Of a stretch of DNA of 64,000 nt, positions 47,376 to 59,090 are shown piece after piece. The number at the start of each line of letters is the position of its first letter. Position 1 is the first letter of the stretch. Made by a program: the position numbers and the translations under genes. Source of the DNA: Petunia secreta (Eukaryota; Streptophyta; Magnoliopsida; Solanales; Solanaceae); the NCBI GenBank assembly GCA_029990175.1, contig JARKIP010000065.1, forward strand, positions 1,217,001-1,281,000, written 5' to 3'. The notes under the pieces are model-generated. The model was given only the letters and a program-made list of their open reading frames with translations. It had not been told where the DNA came from and searched no databases.

Positions 47376-47739
47376 TTTCAAGATGGCTTTCAAATCAGGA
47401 TGAATGCAAGACTTTTATTCTCTTTTGCTATCCCAAATTGTATCCCTTGTTAGCATTTTGAACGTTGTACTTTTGAGGCATGTTCTCAGTTGAAATCAAT
47501 GTAATTGTACCAATATGAAATGAAACTGAAAAGCATCAAAAAGAAACCTGGGCATTTGCCTAGAGCTACGTCTGACCTGATTCCTCTCAAAAGGATACGT
47601 AGGCAACCATTCTGGTGCGGTCGCAATAAGAGAAAATTCCTCTTTCCCTGTTTTCTTTTATTGACGCAAAACTTCCCCCCAAGTTTGCGGCCAACATCAA
47701 AGGAAACTTAGATCCCCCTTTTCATGCTAAACTGGGGCA

Positions 47740-47786
47740 GAAGTTTGTTTTTATTTTATTTCACAAATCAAATAAAAACAAACTTC
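47740..47786. repeat. Perfect 17 bp inverted repeat in element E 3' UTR
   Basis: GAAGTTTGTTTTTATTT at 47740-47756 and its exact complement at 47770-47786, 13-base loop. Conserved in B at 14343-14393. Confidence 0.85.
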
Positions 47787-48629
47787 TATCATTTTTTGTA
47801 TCATCTATTCACATGTTTCAAAGAGATGTTGGTGTTGTAAATTGAAAAAAAAAAAAAAGAAAGAAAAAAAAAAGAAAAGAAAGAAGTCTTATTGGTGAAA
47901 ACCTGAGAAGGCGCCGCAAGACAAACAGTGAGGAAAAAGATTAAAGAGAGAGGCTAGTTGGCGAAAACCCGAAAGGGCGCTACTAGTCGACTTGAGAGTC
48001 ACCTCAACTTGGTTATGGTTTGATATCTTCCGTGGATCAACTCTCAACAAACAAGTGGCACTGGTCGGACGAGGTCATCCAAGATACATGTCATGATTAT
48101 CAAGGCCGCCAGTATATTGCCAGATAAGTTTCCCTTTTCAGAAAGACGTTCCCTGTCCAAACGACTTTCGCCCTTAAACTTTTTATTCCATTTTGTACAT
48201 CTTGCCTCATCATTAATTCCTCGCCCTTTCGGCGCTAACCTCCCATGAGCAACAAAAGAAAATTGCAAAAACTCTGTCTTACAGGATTCAGGTTTAATTC
48301 CAGCGAGCAGGGCACACCCTCGGCAATGGGAAAGTTCTCAGCAAGTCATGATCAACATTGATAATTGGAGCCCAGCACGGCACATCAGGCCGGAAGGACG
48401 ACATACCAATATTGTATCATGAAAAGTGGATATGTTTGGGAGAAGCTTTAAGCATTGTTCATCCCACAGTACTGTGAAGAATAGAACAAGAGTCACTAAG
48501 CTTATTTGCAAGATCCGAAACAGGGTGTATCCACGATGCAGGAAAGTAAGTGTGACATTTGCTATGTTGCTAAGAAAGAGCTAGGACTACTTGAACTGGG
48601 ATAGTTGCGCTAGATGTCAGACGGAACTC

Positions 48630-49370
48630 CATTCTCTCTTCGAGTCAATTCCCGCTAAAACACAATGTCATTTCTTTTCCATATCAAGATCTGCTAAAAG
48701 ATAGCGATCATTTCCTTTTCGAGTCAGTTCGCTCAAAGATAGCGTCATTTCTTTTCCATATCAAGATCTGCTAAAAGATAGCGATCATTTCCTTTTCGAG
48801 TCAGTTTCGCTCAAAGATAGCGTCATTTCTTTTCCATATCAAGATCTGCTAAAAGACAGCGATCATTTCCTTTTCGAGTCAGTTTGCTCAAAGATAGCTT
48901 TATTTCATTTCCATGTCAAGATCTGCTAAAAGACAGCGATAATTTCCTTTTCGAGTCAGTTTGCTCAAAGATAGCTTCATTTCTTTTCCATATCAAGATC
49001 TGCTAAAAGATAGCGATCATTTCCCTTTCGAGTGAGTTTTCGCTCAAAGATAGCGTCATTTCGTTTCCATGTCAAGATCTGCTAAAAGATAGCGATCATT
49101 TCCTTTTCGAGTCAGTTTGCTCAAAGATAGCTTCATTTCTTTTCCATGTCAAGATCTGCTAAAAGACAGCGATCATTTTCTTTTCGAGTCAGTTTTCGCT
49201 CAAAGATAGCGTCATTTCCTTTCCATGTCAAGATCTGCTAAAACACAGCGATCATTTTCCTTTCAAGTCCGTTTTGCTAGAAGATAGCACTCACATTCAG
49301 TTCAACTCATTTGCGCTCAAAGATAGCAACCACTTCCTTTTCAAGTTAGTCCTGCTCGAAGATAGCAACC
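48630..49370 (+). repeat. Element E 3' UTR tandem array, 77-79 bp x about 8-9
   Basis: caagatctgctaaaagatag recurs at 48685, 48762, 48840, 48917, 48994, 49073, 49150 and 49229. Each unit is itself a pair of diverged 38-39 bp halves beginning GCTAAAAGATAGC and GCTCAAAGATAGC, each with a GCT...AGC stem. Confidence 0.9.
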
Positions 49371-49924
49371 ATCCCTAGCTTCAAGTCAAGACCTGGTTGA
49401 AACAGATGCGACCATTTCAAGTTTCAGATGATGCTTGCCCAGACAACGGGCGATGGAGTTGTCTTTCAAGCCAAGATTTACCTCAAGGAAGCATGAAGAT
49501 TTAGGCTAGGGATTGTAATTTTACGTTTTCCCTTGTATTTCCATTCCTTGTAAAGCAATGACCACCAGCAAGCGACCAGTAATCAGCAGCGGCAGCCTCT
49601 TAGTAGTCTAGAGTGTCTAGTATCAGCCCCAAGTGTGTCTAGAAGAGCCTCTGGTTTGTCTTAAGTAGTCTAGAGTGTCTAGGGTTGTCTTAGTGAGTCT
49701 TAGTGAATCTAGTGTCTGTTTGAATGCGGTAGTCCCAGCTACCGCACGTAAGGAACTACACTGACCTGATTCCTTAGTCCGGGGATATGTAGGTAACCTT
49801 GTTCTCGGTTAGAACCGAAATTCAAGGTACGGTCACCGTTTTGAAAAGCATGCTCTCGGCTAGAACCGAAAAGCCAAAATTAGTTGTCGATTACTTCTTT
49901 GTCCGAAAACTCTTCGTGTTCCCG

Positions 49925-49940
49925 AACAAAGAGGGGCAGC
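49925..49940 (+). promoter_or_regulatory. Element E polypurine tract
   Basis: AACAAAGAGGGGCAGC abuts LTR start TGTAATCACC. Confidence 0.8.
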
Positions 49941-52900
49941 TGTAATCACCTAATTTTGGCACACAAAATTCAAAAATGCTCAAATTATTCGTATTAGATT
50001 CTTAGGACGTGTCGTCAATTTTTCTGGACGTCTAGTGTTTGTTCTTAATTAAATTTGTTTCTAATTAGGACGTTAAAATTCGAAAATTAACAAAAATCAC
50101 TTGTTACGTGCTTAATTTTTTGTAATTCTATGTTTAATTGTGATAGTGTTGTAAAGTATGTGGTTTGATTTTAGTTTAGTTGTGTGTGCATAAATAATTT
50201 TATGGCCATTTGTAAAAAATATCACAGCCCAAATACAAGTCCACCAGCCCATTTAATTACCCGGCCCACACCCCCAATATATAAGCCTAAATTCTCATTT
50301 TTTGCCATTTTTACACAAAAACACTCAAAAATAGAGGAACCATGCCAAAATTTCCTCTCAACTCGCCGGAAATCGCTCCACGGCGGAGCCACCGGCCGGC
50401 CACCGCGCTGCCGCCGCCGGCCACCACCTCCGATGGCCGGAAAAATACAAAAAGTATATCAATCGATAGATCTCGACCCTCCCATTCCATTTCTCAACTC
50501 CGTTTCTCCAAAATCCCAACGGTTTAGCGTAGATCGACGGTCAAAGCTTCGGTCAAAGTTGGAAATCCGGCCATTTTGAATTTTTCCGGTGAGTTTCTTG
50601 TTCCTTTCTCGTCTTTTGCTCCTCCCTACCTCTCCCATACCCTTTTTTCCCAAAAAAACCCGTTTCCCCTTTTGCACCCGTTTCTGATTTTTATTTTTTC
50701 TCTTTTCCTTTTTCCGTTTCTGTTTCTTCTGTTTCTTTTCTTCCCTTTTCTTATTCATTTTTCTGTTTTTGTTTGATGTTGTTGTTTGGGAGTTGTGGAG
50801 GTTTTGTTTGGAGAAGGTTTGTTTCGATTTTGTCAAGGTTGAGGCGAGTTTGATTTTAATGTTGTTTCAACTGGAAAAAAAAACTGGTGGGATGACTGTT
50901 TGATGAACGGAGGCAGCGGGGGTGCTGTTTTGTGTTCAGTGGTGTCGAGGCAGTGATGATGTTGTGGAGATGACGAGGGAGCTGTGACAACGACTCAGTA
51001 GCGACGCAACCGTAACAGTGTCTGCGAGACAGTGTGAATGGCGAGGCAGCGGCTTTGGCTCGCGAGGATTGGTTCGTGGCTGCCCCTAGCTGTTTTCTTG
51101 ACAAGGCAATGGCTCGACGATGGCAGTGACGCTGTACTCACATCGACAAGACTGCAGCGAGCGAGCCTTTTGCTTGGCATAAGCTTAGACGGGTTAGCAA
51201 TGAACTTGGATCTTTTCCTTTCGTTTTCCTGTTTAGTAGTTAAAACCTTAGCGAAGTGAAAGAAAAAAACTTGTATTAGTATAACTTTAGTGTAGTATTG
51301 AGTTGTAGGCTGTCCGAGCTCACGTGTGATCCTGAATAGCCCGTGTCTTTTATTCACAAATGATAAGCATGAAAGTTGATTTGCTATGGCTTGCACTTGT
51401 TTATCGGTTTAATCCCCGGAGCTTGTCTACTTCCGTTAGGATTAGTTCTATTAGTGGAAAGATGCAGACTGCTTAATTCATAAATTGTGTTTTCGTGGTA
51501 GCTTGTTTTGCTTGTTTCATTTGTTATAGTAGCTAATATGATTCCCTTTTAAGTTAAAAGTACTGTTAGTTACACCTTTGTAGTTCCAGTCTAAGCTATG
51601 AACTGTAATATGTTTGAATCAGTCTTATTAAGATGCTAAAATATGCCTTGTTCAGTTTTATTTTTGAGTTTTCATTAATCCTAGACCACTGGTTTAGATG
51701 TTCATTAAAAATGAGTTGGTGTTCTTTTGGTTTGGTTAGTCTGAATCACTGGTACTGTTTGGGAGTAAGTCTTGGATTTGTTAGTTATGATTTTGAAATT
51801 TGGTTGCATTTTAGTTAGTTTCAAGTTAGTTTGGGGCTGATTTTAGTTGGTTTAGTTGGTCTTGGACTTTCAAGTTAGTAATGAGTGTTTGATGTCCTTT
51901 AAAAGGACATTTCCTTGCCTTAGTTCAGCTTTTTTGGGACTGTTTGGCTGCTGAAACAGTGCCCTGCAGCAGCTGTATTTTCTGAAAAAATAGGACTAAA
52001 ACACTCAAGTATAGGGGTGTGGGCTTGTACCTTTTGTACAAGTCCACACTCCAACTTTCTCTTACCTTTCAGCTATAAAAGGCATTGAATGCCCTCATTT
52101 AAGACACAACTACCAGCTGAAAGATAGCACAAAAAATTGAGAGAAAAACACTTAAAGAAAATTAGTAAGTTTTGAGAGGAGATTTAGAACCAAAAAGCCT
52201 TTACTTCATAGGCCTTTTGGAGCATAAATCTTTAAGTTTAGGGGGTTCAAATAGGAGTTTAAAGGGGCTGTTTCGGTGCTGATTTTTGGAGGCGTTTGCT
52301 ACTGTTTTTTTTTTTTGTTTGGTTTGGTTTGGCTAAAAGCTCATTAGATCTTGTTACTTGCTTGTGCCAAGAAGTTTACTCACTAGGTAAATATTCCAAC
52401 TCTTGCATTATACTTTTACTTTGTATATATTTGTCATGTTTAAAGATGATCTATGCATGGAAACGAGCTTGATAAGAGTTATCCCATTTTGCTTACGTTC
52501 GTGTTTGAGCAATTCTTTTAACTATTTGTCATAATAAATGATAAGAATCTAGAATGGTTTAATCTAGGCCCAATACATGTTGCTTGACCACGTTGAGTTC
52601 CATTAATAGTTTGCATATGATTTATTAAGCAAGTATATTTTGGTGACTCATTTTGTGTTTTTAACTATGTATATAAATATATATTTGAAATCGTGAGCCA
52701 CTTGTGTAAAAATGGTTTGAGACTGATATAAGTAGGCAAAAATAGGACATAAGTGCAAAGCGAATCAACACTGATTTCTGAAACGAGTAGGCTCAAAATT
52801 AGGGTGTTTTCTTTAAATCTGACCACTTAAATCTGATCACATGTTATTTTATATGGCCACCATTTGGAATAAGAATAGAAATATGGTCAATTGTGCAAAA

Positions 52901-53965
52901 CAGGCTTTTAAAACTGCCCATTTTCAAAAAAAAAAAAAAAAAAAAAAGCCTTCAGCCCAATATTGTTGCTAAACTGTAAACGTTTCACTTTTTACCAATA
53001 ATCTGCTCCATTTTTCATGCAAACCCCTATTAGTTCTATAAGGTCCATGTGCCATTGTCTACTACCCTTCATTTATTCTCAAAAGCATAATAAATTATTG
53101 TTTACAAATTAAGGAGAAGGAACTTATATATATGTATATAAAAAGTACTAATATATTTTGCACGTTTAGCTCAACTTCAAATGATATTTTTACTCATGGC
53201 TACAAGTGTTTTATTATTATTATTTTTTTTTTTCAACAAATCTATTTAAATATTGCAAATTTTTAACCATTTATATTTTGAATTAGTCAAAGTGCATTCT
53301 ACTTTGACATAATTACCCATCCAAAAATGTAACGATTAGGCAAATTAAATAGGATTGAAAAGATTTACTCGATTAGGCACAACGATAAGTGTGGCTTATG
53401 GTCCGCTTGTTACGCAAAAAATAAATAAATAAGATAAATTAATTCTAAATTGATTATTATTGAGGTTAATAAAATTATTTTTTTAAGAGAAAATAGACCA
53501 ATCCTTTATGAGGTTGGGATTGCATGATACATTTTAAACATTTATTTACGCATCTACTCATTTACTGTAAATCGAAGTGTAAATTCGTCCAATCCTCTGT
53601 GAGGTTGGAAAGGAATGATACGCTTTTAATCAAAGTATAAATTAACGACATTAATATAACAACCATATTTAATAAATTAAAATTGTGACAATAAAGCAAC
53701 TGTGCTTAGCACAGGACTCGAGGGTGCCTAATACCTTCCCGAGAGTCAACTGAGAACCTTACCCGAATCTCTAACGCAGACCATTAGACGAGTCAGAGGT
53801 GTTCCAAGGTACCTTTGGTGACTTGGCACACCTTAAACTATGTCAAGTGGCGACTCCGAGTTTCTCTAAATAAATTCGTACCTTTTTTGAACACCAGTCA
53901 CGAGCCTTTAAATAAATAAACTCGCACCGCGCGCAGTTAATTATATTAATTTTTAGGGCGTGACA
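49941..53965 (+). repeat. Element E 3' LTR (4025 bp)
   Basis: Ends GCGTGACA, followed by ATCCC. Differs from the 5' LTR by scattered substitutions and lengths of A, T and TA runs (for example at 52929 and 53125). Confidence 0.95.
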
Positions 53966-54946
53966 ATCCCTATGAAGACTACTAATTCAGCTCAGGGTTT
54001 TGCTAGAGTTTTCATTGAGCGGGTAGTTAGGCTGCATGGTACTCCTGTATCTATTATTTTATATCAAGGTTCCCAGTTTACTTCCCAATACTGGCAATGT
54101 TTTTAGAGAGAGTTGGGGACCCAGGAAAAGCTTAGCACAGCGTTCCATCCTCATACTGATGGTCAGTCCGAGCGGGTTATTCAGATTCTGGAGGATATGC
54201 TGAAAGCTTGTGCATTGGACTTCAGAGGCCATTGGGATGATCATCTGGCCTTAGTGGAGTTTTCTTATAATAATATCTATCAGTCATCCATTCAAATGGC
54301 TCAATTTGAGGCCTTGTTTGGCCGTAGATGTCGTTCTCATATCGGTTTGTTCGAGTCTCGACATATTAAGGTGATGAGTTCAGATATGGTTCGTCAGACT
54401 CTTGATGTTGTTCGTGTTATTCAGAATCATCAACTGACCACTCAGAGCAGGCAGAATTCATACTCGGATCGAAGGAGCCGAGAATTAGAGTTCGAGGTTG
54501 GCGACATAGTATTTCTATAAGTGTCGCATATGCGAGGTGTAAAGAGATTTGGGAGGAAAGGAAAGCTCAGTCCTAGGTTCATTAGCCCTTTCTATATTGA
54601 GAAGTGTATCGATAAGGTGGCTTATCGACTCGATTTACCAGTTTCTCTGCCAGTTCACCTAGTTTTCCATGTATCGATGATCCGGAAGTGTATCCGGGAT
54701 CCTTCCGAAGTGATTGAGTTAGATCCTGCTCAGCTAGATGTGAATCTAGCTTCCGAGGAGTTCCCAGTTAATATAGTTTCCCATGATGTCCGGAAGCTTC
54801 GTTCAAAGCCGATTCCAATGGTTCGAGTGCGATGGTATAATCTTTCTCACGATGAGGATACTAGGGAGCTTAAGTCCAGTATGTGTGAGAGGTATTCGCA
54901 CCTCTTTGATGATTCAGGTTCGATCTTGATCTTTAAAGCCTAAAAG
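53966..54946 (+). pseudogene. Element A integrase core C-terminal part and chromodomain
   Basis: Resumes with MKTTNSAQGFARVFIERVVR. The second catalytic Asp region reads YQGSQFTSQYW (usual S-D-R-G, so Asp is lost), and the Glu region reads HPHTDGQSERVIQILEDMLK. Stops occur at about 54104 and at 54518-54520. GKLSPRFISPFYIEKCI is the integrase C-terminus (GPF-like). A chromodomain follows from about 54760 (VSHDVRKLRSKPIPMVRVRW). Terminates TAA at 54941. A chromodomain at this place places A among chromoviruses. Confidence 0.85.
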
Positions 54947-55082
54947 TTCTCGTAGTTCATTTATGATTCTGTTTTCGTAATTGTGTAATGGTATCTGCTG
55001 ATAGGCTAGAAAAGTTCGTTCAAATGGTCTTATCAGTTGAGCTCAATCGGCTCTAGACTCTGGCTCGTTCGAGGACGAATGA

Positions 55083-55100
55083 GAGTCTAAGTAGAGAGAA
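55083..55100 (+). promoter_or_regulatory. Element A polypurine tract
   Basis: GAGTCTAAGTAGAGAGAA before LTR start TGAAACTACC; the preceding ggctcgttcgaggacgaa is shared with element C. Confidence 0.7.
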
Positions 55101-57211
55101 TGAAACTACCTTAGGTAGTCGTTTCAGGAGCTATGACTCAAATTGGCATGCCGACAGTCTTAAAATCTCTGTAAGGTCCATTAGGATCTGCCTATAAAAT
55201 TTGAGTTAAATCGGACCTCCTTTGGTAGGTATCGGAAGAAGGTTTCAATTTCCATTGTCAGTAAATCTTAAAAGAGGTTTTCGAGCTCTATTTTAGCGAA
55301 TGAGCTCCGAATCGAAACTCGAAAGCGTCGTTAGGTTCATATGATCATTTGTGACCTGTGTGAACTTTCAGAAGTAATTCCGAGGTCATTCGGATGGTTT
55401 CGCTAAAGTCCCAAAAGTTAAAGAATTTGAACTTTTCTGTTTAATTCGCATCTTGAGTTTCGAAAATTTGATTCGATATCCATCTTAGCAAGTATGTCAC
55501 ATAAATTTTGTATAACTTGCTCGAAAAATTTTGGATCATTCCGAGTTTTGTAGGGTTCTTCTTTAATTTTCGTCACGGTTGAAAATTTCTCAAAAAAAAA
55601 AGAAAAAAAAGAGAGAAGAATGATTAAAAGAAAAAGAAAAGGATAATTAAGGGAAGCGGTGGCTAAGAGGATAAAATCCTGTTAGCTTAAAGTTAAAGAA
55701 ACTGAAACAAGGCAACAAGATAGAGAGAACGCAAAGAAGGGAAAAATAGAAAAGAAAGAAAGGAAAGGAAAAGGAGGCGAAAAAATAGAACTTTCACCTT
55801 GAAACATCCAGGTAATGATTTTAATTTATCATTTTAGTTTATTACGTGTGTTTGAATATATTTTAACGGTTGAAATCAGGATGTTAGACATCGTTTTAAT
55901 AAATTAAATTGATAGATTAAAAGATTCATTGAACCCCAATAATGGAATTGATTATATATTTGAACTCAAGAAATTATAGGCAAACCATAAATGTAATTTA
56001 TTTAGGGTTTGGTTAAGTGATTTTGAACCATGTACATAGGCCTGGAATGCATGTTGCATATGTAAATCGGATGTTGGGTTCCTGACTAGATTGTTCTAAG
56101 ACGTAAGGAATGAAGCCTTTAGCCTTATTTGATATATTTTTCTGCTTATTGAATAAAGCGGAATCGTTTGGCAGTGAATCCAAAGGACAAAGTGGTTGTT
56201 GAGTAGCATTGTTAACTTTGGAACAAGGTAAGTGATAGTATCCATTTCTTTAATGGTCTTTGGCCTTGTGGATATTCTACCACGTGTTCCTTACGTGTGT
56301 AGCTGCCGATAGGAGTACTTATTACGCCTTAGTTTTGGATGTATACTGTATATTATATGTTATGCCTTGTTGTTGATATTGCATTGAGCGTAGAAGCATT
56401 GCACTCTGGTTGTGAGCGTGATATGTACTTCCTGGCAGTCGATGAGGGTCTCACACCGTTGAGGGATTATTATCGCATATATTTTTCGATAGTCAATTAG
56501 GGATCCGCCCCGGTGAAGGGCTATTATTGCATATATCTCCCTATAGATGATATGGGTCCCGCAGGAGATAGAGTTCGGGCACATCTGACCCCATTGCATC
56601 AATACATTTATTTCATATCTTTATATATGTTTTGTGAGCTGTATGGATTTGTTGCATTGATTATTTGTGAATGACTTATCTGGTTGACTGTTATGGCTTC
56701 TGTTTCCATGGCTAGCGTAGCTATTTTTCGAGGTCGCTAGTTTGTCCTCACTTATTGAATTCTTATGATTTACTCCCTATTTGTTCTTGTGTTTTCTTTC
56801 GTTCGGCAGATTCTGCTCCAAGACTTAGCCAGCCGCGTCATGATTGAGGAGCAGTATGTTCTAAGCTGTCTACGGTGAGTCATCTTGTTCATTGAGGCCA
56901 CTACCTTTAGATATTGCAGTTTATCTTATTTTTGCTCCATTTGGAAGATGTGTATATCTTTTTGACTTTTTAGATGTCTGATCTGGAAACCTCTAAACCT
57001 GTGTATTTTGGGTAGTTGGTTGTATTATTCAGATAGCTTGTATATATGTCTGTCCTTGGGATTTGTCTTGTGCTGTTAAGGCTTAGATTTATTTTCTTCT
57101 CGAAATAATTCTACGCCATTTATATCGATTTAGTCAATAGGGTTTGCACGACAGGTTCAGAGAAGGTGGTGGGATGCCCGCACAACCTAGCCGAGAATTC
57201 GGATTGTGTCA
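55101..57211 (+). repeat. Element A 3' LTR (2111 bp)
   Basis: TGAAACT...GTGTCA. Similar in order to the LTRs of C but shorter and more diverged, with decayed subrepeats at 56420-56580. Confidence 0.8.
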
Positions 57212-57295
57212 ATAAGAGACAATGAAATGTATAATAGAACTCACAGGGGTTGTGTCAATAAGTGACAATGAAATGTATAATAGAACTCACAGGAG
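57204..57295. repeat. 46 bp tandem duplication across the A LTR end
   Basis: ttgtgtcaataag...cacagg occurs twice (57204-57249 and 57250-57295) with one mismatch (agagac/agtgac). The unit contains the last eight LTR bases and the adjacent genomic flank. Confidence 0.9.
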
Positions 57296-58320
57296 ATCCA
57301 AATAATACAGAAATGTGTGTGGTTCCCATTTGTCACTACCTATGAACTGCCTGACGGTGAAATCTGATGCAATCTTTCGATCGGTAGTAGCAAATGTTCA
57401 CTTGACACGTCCCTTTTTTATTTGAACCAAGTTTGCTATTCTTGTATTCCATATAGAATGGGCAAATTAAGTAGGGGCTCATTCTCAAATTTTATCCATC
57501 CTCTTGGATTAACCTAAAGGTCGATATGACTTTGCATAATCACGGTACTTGAAAAGTTATCCCACGACCGACCTAAATGCATAGTCACATTACCCTTATC
57601 CAGGGTTGCTTTTAATGTACATTTTGCAACACAAGTCCTGTTCATTTATTCTCAATATTTCTCTGTTGTTCTATGATGGTAATGTATTGGCCAAATAGCA
57701 GCATACGTACTTCAATAAAACAATTTTAGAACACAGCAGCGGCGATTGTCACAGATGAATCTATAGTGCCCAAAATTTTGCAATCTCTATAAAATTATTG
57801 CCGTAATTCTGTTTATAGGGTATCTTGATAACCCCTAAAACGATATCGGTAGAAGGTTAGTAGATGAGTATTTACTCTTAAAGCTACTCCCTGTGTCATC
57901 TTAGCTCCAACAGTGGTTTGAAAAATAATGTCTCGTGCTATGAAGCCTTGTATGTTCACCCCTTAAAAGATAATAAAAAATGATATATAATTAGATCAAG
58001 GATATCGATACTGTTGAAGCTAGTATTGTAAGTATCAAAGAAAATATTCATGGAATTAAGTACAACATATGGACTTACCCATAGTGGCCGTATACATCTC
58101 TTATTCCCGGTAATTATGCATGTGTCTATTCCTTCAGTATTGAAAATAATGTTTGTTTTCCATCTTTCGATTCGAATATATATTCATTGTAGGTTCCTTG
58201 TTTTATTTTGATGTAGTGATACACAAGGCTGTTGTTTGGAGCTGTTGAAACGATACCCATTATTTCTGTCTAATTGCCGGAACCATCTAATGCTACTATT
58301 GTATTAGGAGGTTATGTTAA
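57296..58320 (-). pseudogene. Pectin methylesterase (pectinesterase) pseudogene
   Basis: Minus-strand reading, catalytic domain only. It begins near 58315 with PPNTIVALDGSGN and TAPNNSLVYHYIKIKQGTYNEY, the family's GxYxE segment. After an apparent intron it continues with VNIQGFIARDIIFQTTVG, MTQGVALRVNTHLL, and FYRYRFRGYQDTL at the QDTLY active-site motif. The GTVDFIFG motif has decayed (GTIDSSVTI). Later come KGNVTMHLGRSWDNFSS (family LGRPW), NPRGW and FIGSDKW near the C-terminus. At least eight stops or shifts. No pectinesterase-inhibitor pro-region was recognised upstream. Pectin methylesterases act in the cell wall. Element A inserted at its 3' end. Confidence 0.85.
57962..58078 (-). other. 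Intron of the pectinesterase pseudogene
   Basis: On the minus strand, CACTATGG is followed by GTAAGT, and 117 bases later TTATCTTTTAAG precedes GGTGAACATACAAGG. Removing it joins ...TATV-like and NIQGF segments of the enzyme. The consensus splice ends survive although the exons are broken, which argues for a decayed gene and against a retrocopy. Confidence 0.7.
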
Positions 58321-59090
58321 TTGTTGGCATTTTCTGGAGCATAAAATGGCTAGATAGATCACTATAATAATAGAACTTCATTGACGAAGTTAGTAATATT
58401 TCAATTGTAACAATCAAATGGAGTAGTTCGGTAACAATGATGGGAGCAATGTGCTTAAAGTTTAAACAAGAATATGACAATGATCTTTGAAAACTGTATG
58501 TTGTAATGTTCATGTTTATGTTGTTATATAGATGAGTTAAATTCTTTCTTTGAGTTAAAGTCAAATTACTACTTTCTTCCCTACGTTTCACTCAAAGAAG
58601 CAAAGTAACAAGATTGTATAATTGCAAACCGTTTATGCTTTTTCAAGTCACTATAGCACAAAACGGTTAACCAAATGAAGATAGCAGTACTAGTGAACGT
58701 CACTGATACAGTTACTTAGCAATATTCCAATTATAGACTAAAGTACTTTTAATAAAGAAGAAATGAAACGAAAATCAACGTAAGTACACTTAACTTGAGA
58801 GTTGACTGTGAGAAATTTGAATAAGAAAATAGGATGTAAATTGATCTGATAATTGTTGACAACATTTCTTACAAACAGTTAGTCAAGTTATAATGAGGAA
58901 AAACATGTGGAAGGGAAAATAGATTTGTCGAGACTGCAACCATTATTGTCGTATAATCACCATAACCTAATGCTACCATTTCAAGTAGAGTGGCCATTCG
59001 GTACAAACTAATGATTTGATTGTGGTGTTTTACCATGCCACTTCAATTCATCACTTAGAAACTAAGTACTACCTTGTTTCATTATCTAGA
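58321..59090. other. AT-rich intergenic stretch
   Basis: Upstream flank of the pectinesterase pseudogene. I see no coding frame, no TE termini and no structured repeat here. Confidence 0.6.

Larger units (their letters stand above)
47376..49924 (+). other. Element E 3' UTR
   Basis: 2.5 kb noncoding. Holds a block conserved with B (47560-47790) including a perfect inverted repeat, a second shared block (47890-48000, ggcgaaaacccgaaagggcg), a tandem array (48630-49370), and an R/Y-rich end (49730-49940) conserved with 11495-11720 of B. Tandem repeats in Ogre 3' UTRs are known and can seed satellites. Confidence 0.75.
32519..53965 (+). mobile_element. Element E: young, nearly complete Ogre (Ty3/gypsy, Tat lineage), 21.4 kb
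   Basis: 4.02 kb LTRs (TGTAATCACC...GCGTGACA), perfect ATCCC target duplication, Ogre-type primer site and a polypurine tract. The 13.4 kb interior runs leader, ORF1, gag-protease, intron, RT-RNase H-archaeal RNase H-integrase, long 3' UTR with tandem repeats. The extra ORF1 before gag, the intron between protease and RT, and the second RNase H mark the Ogre group of Tat. The two LTRs differ by about 20 substitutions by eye plus microsatellite changes, so insertion is recent. ORF1, gag and the archaeal RNase H each carry one visible lesion, so this copy is probably not autonomous. Confidence 0.93.
5485..57211 (+). mobile_element. Element A: Tekay/Del-type chromovirus, host of the nested insertions (5' part outside window)
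   Basis: Exposed pieces are 5485-7900, 32034-32518 and 53966-57211. Joined in thought across the insertion sites, they read in order: gag zinc knuckle, protease, RT, RNase H, integrase, chromodomain, polypurine tract, 3' LTR. The junctions are proved by protein continuity: the RNase H/integrase boundary is cut by B after ...LAYIVA and resumes with ESSLVTQIKGRQ; the integrase is cut by E inside a conserved segment and resumes with MKTTNSAQ. Each piece carries stops, so A is the oldest element of the nest. Confidence 0.85.

Noticed and set aside
58304..58591. 95-codon minus frame upstream of the pectinesterase pseudogene, as a possible inhibitor pro-domain
   Set aside because: It shows none of the four conserved Cys of the inhibitor domain and is AT-driven.
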